DNA from: Dasypus novemcinctus
Lineage: Eukaryota > Chordata > Mammalia > Cingulata > Dasypodidae
Direction: 5' to 3'
Length of the DNA: 64,000 nucleotides
Assembly: GCF_030445035.2 (NCBI RefSeq)
Contig: NC_080695.1
Coordinates: 51,911,954-51,975,953 of the forward strand
The notes under the pieces are model-generated. The model was not told where the DNA came from, searched no databases, and saw only the letters and a program-made list of their open reading frames with translations. Both the position numbers and the translations under genes were made by a program. Of the stretch, positions 11,031 through 23,862 are shown one piece after another; the first letter of the stretch is position 1; every line of letters starts with the position of its first letter.

Positions 11031-13336
11031 TTGCATGATATTCCTTTTAGCAGATAGGAAACTAGGACAGTACTGATAAAGTACATTAACATATCCACAG
11101 TGTTAAAATTAACAGAAAATATTTTTAGGTAATGTCTAAAATTTGTAGCTATTAAAGGAATTCTTGTAAGAACATATATTCAACCCAATTCTTCCCATAA
11201 TATTTTATATTCTATTATTGGCATAGCCATCAACCCGGTTGCCTAGACTTAAACCAGAATGTTGCTTTTATTATTCTGGGTCCAGATCAATCCATGAACT
11301 AGTCCTGTTATCACTCTCTTCAAAATATCTTCTAAATTCCTTGCTTTTTATGACCTTCACTTTTATTTCTCTGGTCAAATCAAAAGCTATTTCTTATCTG
11401 GCTACTGCAAAAGCCCTGGTTAAACAAAATTTTATATTGCCCACACAATCTATAAAATAAATTTGAGACTATATCATCGGTAAATCATATACATTTATTA
11501 TCTACCAATAAGTTTTATAAATTATGAATCATATGAATTTCTGCAGATAGACTGTTTTAGAGAAAACAGAATAATCTATGGCCAAACAATGTTCCTATGG
11601 AAAAGAATTAGATAAACCAGATAAAATTAAAAATCACTTCTTTAAAAATATCAGAGCCACAGAAGCAGCAATGACTGTAAGTCTAACATTTTGGAAAAAG
11701 TGAACCACAGATTATAGTGGACATTTTTCAGCCATTTCCCCCTTTGGGACATTTTACCATACTTGGCACTTTAAAAAGGCTTGGTCTGATGAACACATGC
11801 ACATGATGAAACTCTCCAAGAAAAGAACCACCTGAAGGGATCAAAGATAGCAGTGGCCACCTCACACACAGCACTGAGTGCAGCGCCCACTACCACCTCC
11901 CAGGCTAGCGAAGCCTCTTGATTCAGAGGTTGCACCTAAATAGTGGAGAACAATTACCAATAGACTGCAAACTGACGTTCTACCTAACAAATCTTAAAAA
12001 AAGGACCAAAAGGATCAAAGTGTATTCGAGTAATTTATCTGCATCCCAGAAAAGAGCTCAAGAATATTTTATAGGAATGGAAAAAAAATCCAACACCAAA
12101 GTCAATTATAGTACTTGAAGCCTGTATAATTTATTGAGCATGTTAGCAATGTTCAAGTGTCCTCTGTAGCGGATAATACGTGTCTGTAATAAATAGGACT
12201 CCACAACTGTGGGTCGTAGGAAACAGGGAGGACACACAGAAAGAGAGCCAAAGAGAATAATTCAAAACCACTACCTCACCATTTCCTTGATGAGGATGAC
12301 CTGGCCACTGATATCTGAATCAAACTTTCCATTCTTTGTGGTATTTTCAATATAAACACCACAATGAAATGAATATGGTTTTTATTAAAGTGGGTGGGAC
12401 ATAGTCATTCTCAACAAACCTTGTGTAATTTTTGCAATTACCCAAGACAAAGAATTTCTCTTATGTATTAGTGCATTAATCAGATAATATATTTTCCTTT
12501 AAATTCTGATAGACGTCTGGCCCCCTGAAAATTATGGGGCTGCTGTGAGGAATAAGCCAATCGTGGTACCTATTCTCATAGAGCCTGAAATTTAGTGGAG
12601 AAGTCTGGCATTAGCATAGAATCACAGATATTCAATTGAATATTTTATGAAGAGAGTTAAGAGGCTGATGAGACACAATATTCAGACAGGTAGACACGGA
12701 GCTCCAGTGGGTAGCAGCACAGCAGCCCTCCTGAGGACATCATCCTGACCAGAAATATTTATCTGTGTATGTTACAGGCAACAAATTCAGTCTCCATGGC
12801 CTAAACCAGGGGTGGGTGAGCTTTTAAGGAAAACAGCTCAGCAGCTGTCTTTGCCTGGCATTATTATCCTTACAACTGTCCAACAAAAAAAAGACTTATA
12901 TTGGTATATGGCCATGAGATGTGATTCTGTATTTTATACACTGAAACACCTGCTTGAGAAGAAGCAGTTCTTGAGCTGAGTTTTTTCACACCAAGGATAT
13001 CAACAATAACTTGTTAATTCCCTGCTATAGAAACTAGAACCATGCCTGGGAAGAATGTTACCCTCATTTGGTCCTGTTTACATTTTAATGAAATAAAACC
13101 TATGTCACAATAGTTGTCTGTTAGCTAGAGTTTATTTTTTTAATGCATTTAAAGAAAAATAAAATGGGATGAGATGTGAGCATTCTAAAATGCCTGTTAT
13201 ATTTATAAAGGAGCAAAATGTAGTGAGGCTGGTGTGAGAAGAGGTTAGCATGTCCCATTCCACTTCTGAGTGCGGATGCTGCTCTCTGGTCGTTTCCAAA
13301 AGATGTGCTCCCCTCTTGATTGTGCTCTCTACTTAC
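11031..13336. other. gene-free stretch
   Basis: Mostly unassigned AT-rich sequence. A fragment near 12550-12660 resembles L2 (cctattctcatagagcctga), and the start near 12806 (aaccaggggtgggtgagctt) resembles a hAT non-autonomous terminus. Both are too short to claim. The 66-73-codon ORFs here show nothing recognisable. Confidence 0.4.
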
Positions 13337-13539
13337 TTGGTGTGTCATTTTCTGGTACAGAAGCTTGTTGCCACAGTCACTGACTCTTTCACTGGTTTTC
13401 AGCTGTCTTTGGATACCCTGGTATAGACCCCGGTACTCTGCCATATTTTGGGTCAATCTCTCTGCTGAAAGCCTCCAAGTGCTGATTAGCTGCTCTGTCC
13501 ATTGCAGTACGGAGGACCCCATCACAAGCCCACCACAAG
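13337..13539 (-). other. candidate coding exon with canonical splice sites
   Basis: On the minus strand a pyrimidine-rich tract ending ctttgtcctgccag precedes a 203-nt segment that ends ccaa followed by gtaagt, a good donor. One frame is open right across it and ends with the segment DCGNKLLYQKMTHQ. It is Gln/Glu/Arg/Leu-rich and compatible with a helical segment (containing MAEYRGLYQGIQRQLKTSER). A second frame is open for most of the interval but stops before the donor. GC content is higher than in the flanks. I do not recognise the protein, and no neighbouring exon was found in the window, so an internal exon of a gene with large introns, a decayed exon or chance are all possible. Confidence 0.25.
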
Positions 13540-13717
13540 CTGGCAGGACAAAGCAACCTGGAAGACACCTCCTTATAGAATACTGACTTAAGGTAAATGA
13601 GATAAACTTTCATGAAGAGATAGAATCTAGGTGGTAATAAAAGCTAGTTGTGTGGCAGTGCTAAATGCAAGTCACAAAAATTACTATAATTTCAAGTTCT
13701 AGTATCAGAAAAGCAAA

Positions 13718-14262
13718 TTTATTAGTCAGCAAAAGGGGTGCTGATGCAAAATACCAGAAATTGGTTGGTTTTTATAAAGAATATTCATTTGGGGGGTAGG
13801 AGCTTGCAGTTACCAGGCCATAAAGCATAAGTTATTTCCCTCCCCAAAGTCTATTTCCATGTGTTGGAGCAAGATGGCTGCTGACTGCTGCAACGGTTCA
13901 GGCTTCCTAGGTTCCTCTCTTACAGGGTCTTGCTGCTCTCCAGGTTCAAGGTTCCTTTCTACCCAGGGCTTGCTTCTTTCTGGGCTTAGGTTTCCTCTCT
14001 TCTGTGAGTTTACTTCCCTGGGCTCCAGCTTAAAACTGCAGCATCAAATTCCAACATCAAAACCCCTCAACTCTGTCCTTTGTCATGTCTTTTATCTGTG
14101 ATCCCCACCCACAAAGGGGCATGGACTCAACACCCTAATGACATGACCCAATCAAAGCCCTAATCATAACTTAATCATGCCCAGGTACAGACCAGATTAC
14201 ACACACAATCCAATATCTATTTTTGGAATTCATAAACATATCAAACTGCTACAGCAAGTAAA
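13718..14262. repeat. interspersed repeat (unclassified, xenarthran-type)
   Basis: The block runs from ttattagtcagcaaaagggg, through agttaccaggccataaagca, gttggagcaagatggctgct and tctgtcctttgtcatgtctt, to caaactgctacag. This order is familiar to me as an abundant xenarthran repeat. No ORF is present. A short CAAG-like end may be terminal, but I see no clear duplication. Confidence 0.4.
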
Positions 14263-16150
14263 CCATTCCCTCTAAAGAAATGTGGCTGAGAGTTACTAAC
14301 AGAGGCAAGAGAATATTTTTAAAATAAATTTTCTGAGGTGATGTTAGTGAAAAATGGCAAGTTAAAATTTTTTCTTTTAATGCTGAAATTTTGCCTTAAT
14401 GACAACATGTAAACTTGTTTGGGAGCTTAAGTCAAAGAATAAATGTAATTAACAAAGGCCTAAATTCTGAAAAATACCCATGTCAGCAGCTTCAGCCACT
14501 CTTGGAGGAGGAATAACCCAAAAATGATAGCAAATATATAGATATTGTAAAAATAAAATCAGTGCAAACACCCAAATTAGAATCAAAGGATTCATCTTCT
14601 TGATTGAACTGAAAAATGTGGTTGGTCCTATTTGTCAATTCTTTTCATAATAATTCATGTGTGAAACTCAACTGCTGGTATATTCCTTAATATCTGTGTA
14701 TGTGCATGTGTGGATGAGTAGGCTATCAGAGGAAGTTTCTATTAAAGGAATACAGTCTCAAATAGTTCTGTTTAAAATTAACATGTATGTATATACGGTA
14801 GATGAGTTACTCCCTAATAGGCTTCATAAATGCAGGTCTTCTTTGATTTGGGTGACGTAATCAGAACAACAAGGCCAGTGGGGTCACATCCAAGTGCTTG
14901 TGCTCGGTTAATTCCTAGCACCTCTGAGCAGCTGCACCCAATCCGCAGACAACACTCTTGGTTTCACACAGGGCACAGCCAAGCCTCCGTGTTTTCAGCA
15001 GCACAACTCTTCTCGGTGTTGAGCTGAGCGCTCCTTTTTGTGAGTGCATCCACAATGAAAACTCTCTACATCCTTTACCACAGGCTTCACTGCACAGGAA
15101 GAATACTTAATTCATAAAGAAATGGACCACTTTTTGATCCTCATCTCCAGTAAGAACACGGTGTCGTATTTCTAGAAATTTAACAGCAGACAAAGGAAAT
15201 AAGTTACCCACATGCTAAGAAACATGATGCTGTTTGGCCCATCTTCCTTATGGCCAGTGAAAATAGCTACTCCCTTTCTGGCCTGGTCATAACTTGTCAC
15301 ACATAGTGCCCTAATGTCAACTTTCTATGTCTATCTAAACAGCTTTTGCCCCCACCATGTAAAAATTTGGAAAAGTTGATGTTGGAATAGCCACCTAAGA
15401 GTGACTAATAGAATTAGCTGAAATTACTGATATCATCTATTCCAGATTACTTCCCCATTCTCAGCAGAATATTTACTTTTATCTTATAAAGTTTTCAGGT
15501 TAATCTATACAAATTCATTATCAATTCTGCAATGGTATTGGAGAGAAATTCCTTGACATGTGGCCAATGGTACTGCACAGTGTTATAAATAAGAGAAAAC
15601 ATAAAATGTTAGAAAGGGCATTTGTCACTATTACATAGCATAGGGGAAGATACATCTTTATAGACAAATAGATTGGGAATTACAGGAATGAAGGGTCCCT
15701 AATTGTGCCTAACATTATCAGAGAGTAAATTATTGAGGAGAAAACACTCAACAGTTTTAGAAACACACAATTTCATGTTTTATTTTCACACAAAGTTGGC
15801 AGATTTCCAGATTTTAGGGTGAATTTTTTCTGTTTGTTTTAAATTCAGAGCACAGCGCAAACTCCCTCAGGATGATGCTACACTTCAAACTGAGCAGAGC
15901 CAATTAATTTTGTAATGTCAGAATTCTGAACTGAGTCATTTGTGAAAGGTTCGGTCAAATCTACATGAACCAATTAACAGGGGGACTGGCAGTCACCAAG
16001 ATGTCAGGGTTCTTCCTCCCTCACAGACACTTTGGAATGATGCCTGCGGTTGGCAGTCCTGGGCTGGAGTCACTGGTTTAAAGGAGAGCTATTTGAGCGC
16101 TGCACCCCCTGCCTCCCTCACTTCTGCTAAGGCAGCCCTGTGAGCAGTGC
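14263..16150. other. no recognisable gene
   Basis: Unassigned sequence. Slightly GC-richer islands near 14850-15060 and 15990-16180 could be conserved non-coding DNA. The 65-67-codon ORFs at 14657-15027 overlap in different frames and lack splice or domain support. Confidence 0.4.
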
Positions 16151-16189
16151 TCAGGGGCCCAGAGCGGGCACTCATCTGCCATCCTTCTT

Positions 16190-16375
16190 CCCACAAGATG
16201 TGAAACCTTTGCAAGTTACTTAACCTTTTTTACCCCCGTTTCCTCACATGTACAATGTAGCTCATCAGAGTACCTACCTTTGGGGTTTCTTTCCAGATCA
16301 AATGAAGCAAGACTTCCAAAGTACTTAATAAGGTAACTGGTCCATGTAAGTAGTCAATTATTATTGTATTACACA
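16190..16375 (+). mobile_element. MIR SINE
   Basis: Clear MIR core: gtgaaacctttgcaagttac, ttaacctttttta, tttcctcacatgtacaatgt, gagtacctacctttggggtt, then a 3' part near agtacttaataaggt. It is among the better preserved MIRs in the window. Confidence 0.7.
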
Positions 16376-16499
16376 TGGGTTTCTGAAAAGAAATGCCATC
16401 CATCACCCACCTAAATTCCCAAATGTGCTTTACTATCCATATTTTAATTGTAAGCTAAGATTTATTCAGCAAAAACATGATGGTCAGCCATTAAGAACT

Positions 16500-16650
16500 T
16501 CGAATGGGTCAGATGTTTCATAAATGTTGGTCTTATACTTTCAATAAGCCTAGAAAATAGGTATTTTTATGACCATTTTGCAGATCTAAAGAATGAAATA
16601 AATAAGTGCTTCTTCCAGGGCACGCACTACTAAATGCCATTGTCTCTGAC
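16500..16650 (+). mobile_element. MIR-family SINE fragment
   Basis: It contains the layout ttcaataagcctagaaaata, ggtatttttatgaccatttt, gcagatctaaagaatgaaat, corresponding to the MIR cattttacagatgaggaaac region, followed by a decayed cccagggtcaca-like part (ttccagggcacgcacta). Confidence 0.55.
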
Positions 16651-16804
16651 TGAATCATTTTACAAATTATTATATCTTGTATTGGATATACACTTTTTCA
16701 CAATAATCCTATCTTTTATGGTTAAACGATACACACACACATGCACACCAATTTGTTGCTTTACTTTGGAAAATCCCATCTTTAACAAATTTATTTCTTT
16801 ATTT

Positions 16805-17020
16805 AACTAATGTTTACATTGTGCTCAATAGGCCCCAGACTGCAGTATAACCATTTTATATGTTAACCCACTTAGTCCTTATATTGACCCAAAACAAAGG
16901 TACTTCTATTTGTCTTTTTTATAGAGGGTGACATCTGGCACAGAAAGGTTAAAAAATTTCCTCCGCAGGTGATGAGGAGGCAGCAGATCCAGGAAGTCTC
17001 TCTCCAAATGCTCACTGTTG
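16805..17020 (+). mobile_element. MIR-family SINE fragment
   Basis: It shows the order tatgttaacccacttagtcc, aaggtacttctatttgtctt, ttatagagggtgacatctgg, cacagaaaggttaaaaaatt, matching the MIR motif series (cctcacaacaa, tattattatcc, acagatgagga, cagagaggttaa). Diverged. Confidence 0.5.
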
Positions 17021-20000
17021 AAAATTTCTGCTAAAGGGCCTCTTAGAGATAAAACCTTTCCATTGGAAGTTATGGCATTTTACCAGAGTTTTAGCACAAT
17101 TTTTCAGCACACATTCTTTGTTCTTTGTGTCCTGTCCACCTTCTATTAACATGCATGGCAGATGGGGAGTCCATGTCATTATCAGCTGCTGTCAGTCACT
17201 GCTCCTCAGGATTGTGTTGTCCAGTGTAGCTCATGGCCACTTAACTTAACATGAAGCTGAAGTGAAAGCTAAGAATTTTTTTTCTTCACTATTTTAAATT
17301 TTGTGGGCTAAACAGCTGCTACCAGGTAAGAAGGAAAAACATCATCATATCTATATAGTTTTGTAAGAAGTCACTTGATTAAAACCATCATGAATATGCC
17401 AAGTGAGTTCAAACTCTTTCCCAGTATTCAATATGCACGATTGATGAATGATTGGCTAACCCTATGAGGAAGAGGATTAGGGTATGCATGACGTATTGCC
17501 ACCACAATGCTACTGAGCAGTAAAATGAGTAAAAATACCATGAAACTAGACATAAAAGGCATTTGCATGATTCCACAGAACTCTTTCCCCTACTTTTTAT
17601 TTTCTAATTCTTCCAGTTCCAAGGGAAAGAATAAAACCCTTTGGTTATTGTGGGGAATGTACAATACTTTTTGTTAAAGGTTATACAGTTCTCAGATTGA
17701 TTCAGCGTTGGGTGGATATTAACTGCCAAGTGCAGATTTTGATAAAAGCCTCTAGGGAGGAAATGTACTGATCGGATTTCTCTTCTTCTTTCTAGCTCTC
17801 AATGCAGTCTTTGCTGGGCAGACTTTCCAGTTGTCAACAGGCCCCTATAAACCTGCAAAGCGCCAGCTGGGTAATGCTGTGTATTTAGGCTATTTTAAGG
17901 AAGGCATACAAGGTGCAAAATGCCATAGAGTATGGTCAGGTAAATCCAGGGCAGCTAGAGACTCAGCTTTTTAACATAAGCCCTTTAAAGGGAGGATCCC
18001 CAATACAGAAACTTCAGACACTTATTTTTCCCTCTTATTTACCCTAAGAAATTTGTTGTACTATCATAATTATGAAGAATTTGAAGAAGTATATGGTTTC
18101 ATAAGCTTCGATATTAGAAGTCCCTTTTTACATCATTACCTCCCATTCTTCTGATTCTTCCTAATCTATTAAATAGCACAGCATTTTCACATTTCCAGAG
18201 TTCTCCACAACCCATCTGTTCTTTCCTTACCAAAATATGGAAGCATAAATTCTTTCTTTGTTAACTTTTGCATATAATTTGCTTCTTTTATTTTGTCTCT
18301 GAGGACCAATATGCATTTCATGTCAGCTGTCAAATGTTCAAAGATCCTCTGAAAGTGGGTGACATTTAGCAAATAGTAGTTACATTTTCAAAGCCCTGTT
18401 CTGCTTCATTTAAAAATAAAAAATAAACTAGAATCAGACTAAGCCATTATATTTTGCCAAATCCCCTTTACACTTTAACATGCAAAGAAAAGAATGTATC
18501 TTTTGGTAACTTTGATATGAAAATGAAACAAAAGAAAGGGAGTTTCAGGGAACACTAAAGCAAACAAAATGAGATCTAGAGGTTTGAGGGGTAAGATGAT
18601 TGGATTCCAGGGGTTATATTAAATAGGCAAATGATTTCCCATGTAATTGGCTGGAATGTCAATATAGAAACAACTGCTATTTTTATTCCACTCATGTGCA
18701 TTTGTGATTCCTTAGAAAACATTGAATTTGCTATTCAATGGAGATCAAAGACTGAATTTGGACATGGCTAATTCATGTAATTAATTTCAGAAACATGAAT
18801 TGTATGGATTGTACACTTGCAGTATTTATACCTATAATCCTCATTATGTGAATAAGTTAGTGCTTAGTCTATTTAGAATCATATCCTAATTTGCCTGGTA
18901 TATTTGTTTGATCCCCAGGATGATGCACTTGTACAGAGTTTTACTGAAATATTCAGAATTATGAATTTTGGGGTCACTGGGATATTTTTCTAGTCCTGTG
19001 ATTTCTTCCTGCTATTAAACTGAAAATTTTAAATCTTCCTTCATCTCCTTAATCACTGAAAGATTTTGAGTTCCCCAGAGAGGTTTATCTGCTTTCAAGG
19101 GGCTCTGTATTCAATATAATTTGTAGTTACAAAATTCCTACATTTCACCAGCTTGTCCCATCAATGGAGAAACTAATTTCTAACTTAATGGAAGGATTTG
19201 TAATGGCTTAAGTATTTTCATGAGGCTAAAAATTTAGAACAAACTGATTTTAAATCTCAGTTCAGGATAAAGATGGTTATGACCCAGGAATTATTTATAA
19301 AACCATATACAATTTTAAAAGACACAATTAAAAAAAGCTCAAAAACAGACCTTTTCTTTTCAGTTTCCTTGCTGGTGCTGGGAGGAACAGTCTTCCCATC
19401 ATATTCATTTTCTTCCATGGTTTCTGCACTCAGAGACTGGTGCTTCAGGGAGAACCCATATCTTATTGAATTCACATGATAAATAGGCACTCAATTTTAG
19501 TGTGAATTTATCCCATGTTAATGTGCAATTGGTCCATGGAATTTATAACTAATTCTAGCTTTTACACTCTTGTTTTCTTAGCTCAACTTTGGCTAAATTG
19601 TCAGAGGCACTTGTAAACATATCTATGCTTTTACAGCATGATAAGATGCCATGGGGAACGCTATGTCAAACATAACTATTTCTGACCAGAAAAAATATCT
19701 TCATACTTACCAGTATACCTAGATTGTTTGGAATTATAACTTTGAATTCCTGTAAGGTAGTAACTTAGAGACTATTGATAATTACTCCCTAGAGAAACCT
19801 GAAAACCTCACTTGAATATATGTAACTAATTTCCACTTGGACAGTGATTAAACATGGCATGTATAGCATTTAATAAAGATTTGATAAAAACAAATTGTAA
19901 TAGCAGGACATGCTTTAACTCTTTATGTTCTGTCATAGCACATATTATCAAATGGTATTGACTTCAGGAAATCCAGATGAGAGGACAGGGAGTTCTCCTA

Positions 20001-20235
20001 GATATGTTCTAGGGAACTATGTTGAAGTATCACAGTTTACTTATATATGTATGTGGAAAGACTATACATTACTTGAGTAGGAAAAACTGTTTTTTTTTCC
20101 CTCTTAGCAAATGCTAGTTTTGAGGTAAGGTAAACACAATCAAATAAACAAAACCCTCCACTTTACCCGTAAAAGGATGATATGATAGTTGGACACAGTA
20201 GTCTTACAATGGCAAATCTCATTCACTACTCCATG
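17021..20235. other. gene-free stretch
   Basis: Unassigned intergenic or intronic sequence. A fragment near 17210-17335 (tccagtgtagctcatggcca) resembles an old hAT non-autonomous element. No coding frame, RNA gene or tandem array was seen. Confidence 0.45.
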
Positions 20236-20244
20236 GTGACGCGT

Positions 20245-20455
20245 TGTGAGGCCAGTTGTGATTTACTGAAGATCTCTTTGAATCTTCGCTCTGTCACTTC
20301 CCAGCTGAGTAGTAACCTTAGCCACATCTTTTAAGGTCATGTGTCTGTCCTCTGGAAACTGGAGATCAAAAGGTTTAATAGGTTTGTGAGGATTTTAAAA
20401 AGTAAATAGTACGTGAAAGCAGTTGGAATATATACTCACTAAAGTTTGGTTGAAT
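20245..20455 (+). mobile_element. MIR SINE
   Basis: It has the order gtgatttactgaagatctct, cgctctgtcacttcccagct, gtagtaaccttagccacatc and tttaggcc-like decay, then ggttaatagg-like, ggtttgtgaggattttaaaa and gtaaatagtacgtgaaagca. This corresponds to the MIR 5'-to-3' landmarks. Confidence 0.65.
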
Positions 20456-20659
20456 CAACAAATATCAGGCTAGGATTTTTTTCTTCCTCTTTTTGTCTTA
20501 CTCCAGGATCTAGCAATTTAAAGTCTGGATTTATGAAATACAAACAAACTAGTTTCCTTTGACACAAGGAACAAAATAAGAAAGAAAAATAAACTTTATT
20601 AAAAGCATCTTTTTTTATTTATGGCAAATTTAATGTAATTTTAAATCTAAAGTTAACAA

Positions 20660-20708
20660 CTATGTGTAGTATGTGTAGTATGTGTACTATGTGTAGTATG
20701 TATGTGAG
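20660..20708. repeat. short imperfect tandem repeat (tatgtgtag)n
   Basis: About five imperfect 9-bp units of the type tatgtgtag or tatgtgtac occur in a row. It is an ordinary microsatellite or minisatellite of intergenic DNA. Confidence 0.7.
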
Positions 20709-22560
20709 AATTACAGTGGGTTTATAAGCAAATGCCATGCACTATAAACATACAGACATGGAAGGGGATCAAGTCTATACCAGCAGAACTGGTGAAAGCT
20801 TCATATGGGAGGCCACGTTTGTGCTGGGATTGAAGTATGAATAGATTTGGAACCATCAACTGAGATAAGAGAATTCCACACATTTGGAGAAGCATGAGCA
20901 ATGCCATGTAAGTGCAGAGTGGGCTCGTCAGGGTCAGAAAGGTGGAATAAAGGAGAAAGCAAGGTTTGATGGGGTAGGATGTCAAACAGCACCAGTAACA
21001 AAGTAAATAAGATGCCAACATTTGTGTCCATCCGTATGGCATATATTCACAAAAAATTTAAGACTATCCCTTAGTTAATCCAGCGAATCACTGTTGTTGA
21101 TAACACAATTATAACAGCTCTGAGTCACAACCTTATCACTTGTTCATGTAGTGTAATACATTAAAAAGTTTAATGCCTGCCATTATCAATCCCAGGGAAT
21201 ATATAAATACATAAAAAATAATTTAGTTTTAAGACATCTGGTAGGATTCAACTCTGATCCCTCATTTACTGTATGTGAATAAATGATCTGAAAATTTAAC
21301 AAGCTTATGCCAATGCAGATATTGAATGGCATCCCATTTTTGTAGTCAGATAATGATTGGAAAGAACTTAAAAAGAATATATTGGGAAATAGCACATTCT
21401 CTAATTAGGATTTTAACAATGTCATTGAAACCAATGTAATATAAAAATAAATTACACTTGCTTGAGAATATGCACTTTGTATTCACCTCCACCCAAGCAA
21501 AACTCAAAATATGCTGACTTTTTCACTATTGAAAAATGGTGATCTTTTTTAAAATTCTGGAAGCAGGGAACATCAAAGTAACAGAAAACCACCTAGTTCT
21601 AGAGAAGCTATATACTTGCTTTTAGTGGCTTCAATTACAAAAATTAATGTTCATTTAGGTAGAACACTTTATGTGGAGTTTTGCTTACAGGCAAATACCC
21701 CGAAGTTTTCTCAGGTGTCTGTGTTTCTGTAACATTGAACTGGTCAAGGTTTCTCAACCCACTAGTGGTGGACCTAACTAGTCACCTCCAATCTCTGTCC
21801 CTAGGCTGATCCCAAGGTCACATAGCCTTCTGTGTTGAGACAAGAGCTCTAGGTGACCCTTCCTGATACTGTGGGAAACAGGTTGCCTACCAAGACGAAC
21901 TATGAGAGCAAGTAAGATATTGAAGGAAAGGGTTTTTTAAAATTTTCTTCTGTTGTTGCTGTTTGTTTCACATTTCTTTTTATCCCTTCCTTGGAGCTCA
22001 CTAATATATGAATATTCTTCTTTGGGGCTCTCAAGATTAATACAAAATATACTACTTCTTAATTAAATACATGCAAATGAGATTTTGAAATAGACAATAA
22101 AAAATTTGAATGAGTAGACTCATCAGTTAATGATTCCCAGTATTATCCTTAGACTGCAATCGTGATTAAAATGTGCTTATTTTATTGCTATAGTTGTCTG
22201 TTCATTTCATGGTTTTGATAACTTGTTTTATTTTTCTTCTGGCTGGCTGAATATTCTTAATAAGTTGTACAAATATGCACACACATATCTGAGTTCATAT
22301 ACTAAAACTATATTTTGCAAATGCATATGGAAATCTATAAAAATACACATATATGTCTTAGAGCATATATAAGATTTTTAAATTATAGGTTTATTTTATA
22401 TTATTTATATTATGATTGTATGTTTATATATATTCTTACAGGAAATTTTAATGTATGATACAAGTATTTTCATCCCAGTATTAATGAGAAAAGTAATAAA
22501 CATTTCTATTCATGAAAACATTTAAAAGAGAAGCAATCTTACCAGAGAGATGAAAGATTT
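20709..22560. other. no recognisable feature
   Basis: AT-rich sequence with overlapping minus-strand ORFs at 20722-21042 that lack domains, and a TA-rich tract around 22260-22440. No gene is supported. Confidence 0.45.
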
Positions 22561-22561
22561 G

Positions 22562-23862
22562 ACAGTAGTTTTGGTGGATTGAATTGTCTACACCAGTTAG
22601 ATATGTTCTTGAACTTGGTCTGCATTCCTATCAGTTTGAACTCATTATAAAAAGGATCTCTTCAAGAAGTTATTCCTAGTTAGGTTGTGGACAATTTGAA
22701 TGAGATAGAGTCTTATTTTTATTTTTTAAATAAAATTTTATTGAAGGATATCATTCATATAAGAACATACATAAAGGATAATATATATTAAAAGTTGTGA
22801 ACTTACAAATAAAACACACATATCATCCTACAAGGCTCCCATAGAGCTACCCACCTCCAATACCTGGCATTGTTGTGAAACATTTGTTACAAACTATGAA
22901 AGAGAGTGTAAACGGTAATGTAAACTGTAATCCATCGTTAGTAGCAATGCTTCAACTTGTATTCATCAATTGTAACGGGTGTACTACACTAATGAGGGAT
23001 GTTGTTGATGTGGGAAATTATGGGAGGGGGAGAGAGTGGAGCATACGGGAATCCCTTGTATTTTTTATACAACATTTATGTAATGTTTAAATGTACTTTA
23101 AAATTTTTTAAGTAAAAATACTACTACTAGCTGTAGCCCATATCTTATATTTGGTGTATTATCTACCTGCCCACCCAATTATTAACACCTTGTATTAATA
23201 TTATATATTTGCTATCATTCATGAGAGAACATTCTCATATTTGTTCTGTTAACCACAGTCCATCATCCACCACAGGATTCACATATAGTCCCGTGCTTTG
23301 TACAATCCATTCAAAGTGTACACTCAGTGATTCACATTTTCCTCACAGAGTTGTGCTGTCATCACCTCAGTCAATTTTAGAACATTTTCATTACTCCAAA
23401 AGGAAAAATCCCATACCCTTATGCCCCCTATTGTTCCTTCAAAATGAAATATCTTCTCCCTGTTAAATATAATTCATAAGCTGCATTAGTTGTAATTTTT
23501 CCCTTGTGTCAGCATAGTCTTAGCACTTTGTGAAAGAAGAGCATTCTTTCATTTATGTTGTTAAGAGGTTTGGTCTTACTCCAGATTACTGGAGTCCTTC
23601 ATAAGCAGAGGAAATGCAGGTATAGTGAGAAGGCTCTGGGAGGACAGAAGCTGGAAGTCACTGGAAGCTGAGGGAGAGAGAAGAAGCTGTTTTCTTGAGA
23701 TGGGAAAGCCAAGGAACCCAAGAACCACAGCCATCCAGAGCACTGCAGACCTGAAAGGAGGCAAGCCTTCTTGCTGCTGAAACCAGGAGCCATGTTGCTA
23801 AGCTAACACACTGCATGGCATTTCTCATATCAGCCCAAAAAGCTAAGGCAGCAGGCAACATC
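22562..23862 (+). repeat. interspersed repeat (same family as 10.57-11.03 kb) split by an L1
   Basis: The left part (22562-22715) has ggtggattgaattgtctaca and ttaggttgtggacaatttga. The right part (from about 23570) resumes with ttactggagtccttcataag, then gaaagccaaggaacccaaga. The join is at the sequence gtctta, seen on both sides (22708-22713 and 23574-23579), which is likely the target-site duplication of the intervening L1. Reading through, the layout matches the repeat at 10569-11030. Confidence 0.55.
22714..23570 (-). mobile_element. L1, 5'-truncated 3' end
   Basis: On the plus strand it begins with a T/A-rich tail (tttttattttttaaataaaa) and continues with tattgaaggatatcattcat and tgtgaacttacaaataaaac. 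Shared landmarks with the L1 3' end at 49272 onward are catttgttacaa-like, cagtccatcatccaccacag and ttgtacaatccattcaaagt. An internal part near 22880-23100 looks like a second, opposite-strand L1 3'-UTR piece (gggaatcccttgtatttttt), so there may be a nested or inverted arrangement. Confidence 0.6.

Noticed and set aside
20660-20708. Short direct repeats as a CRISPR-like array
   Set aside because: They are contiguous 9-bp microsatellite units without spacers, in a mammalian genome.
20722-21042. 106-codon minus-strand ORF
   Set aside because: Hydrophobic, AT-driven composition; it overlaps another frame on the same strand and has no splice or domain support.
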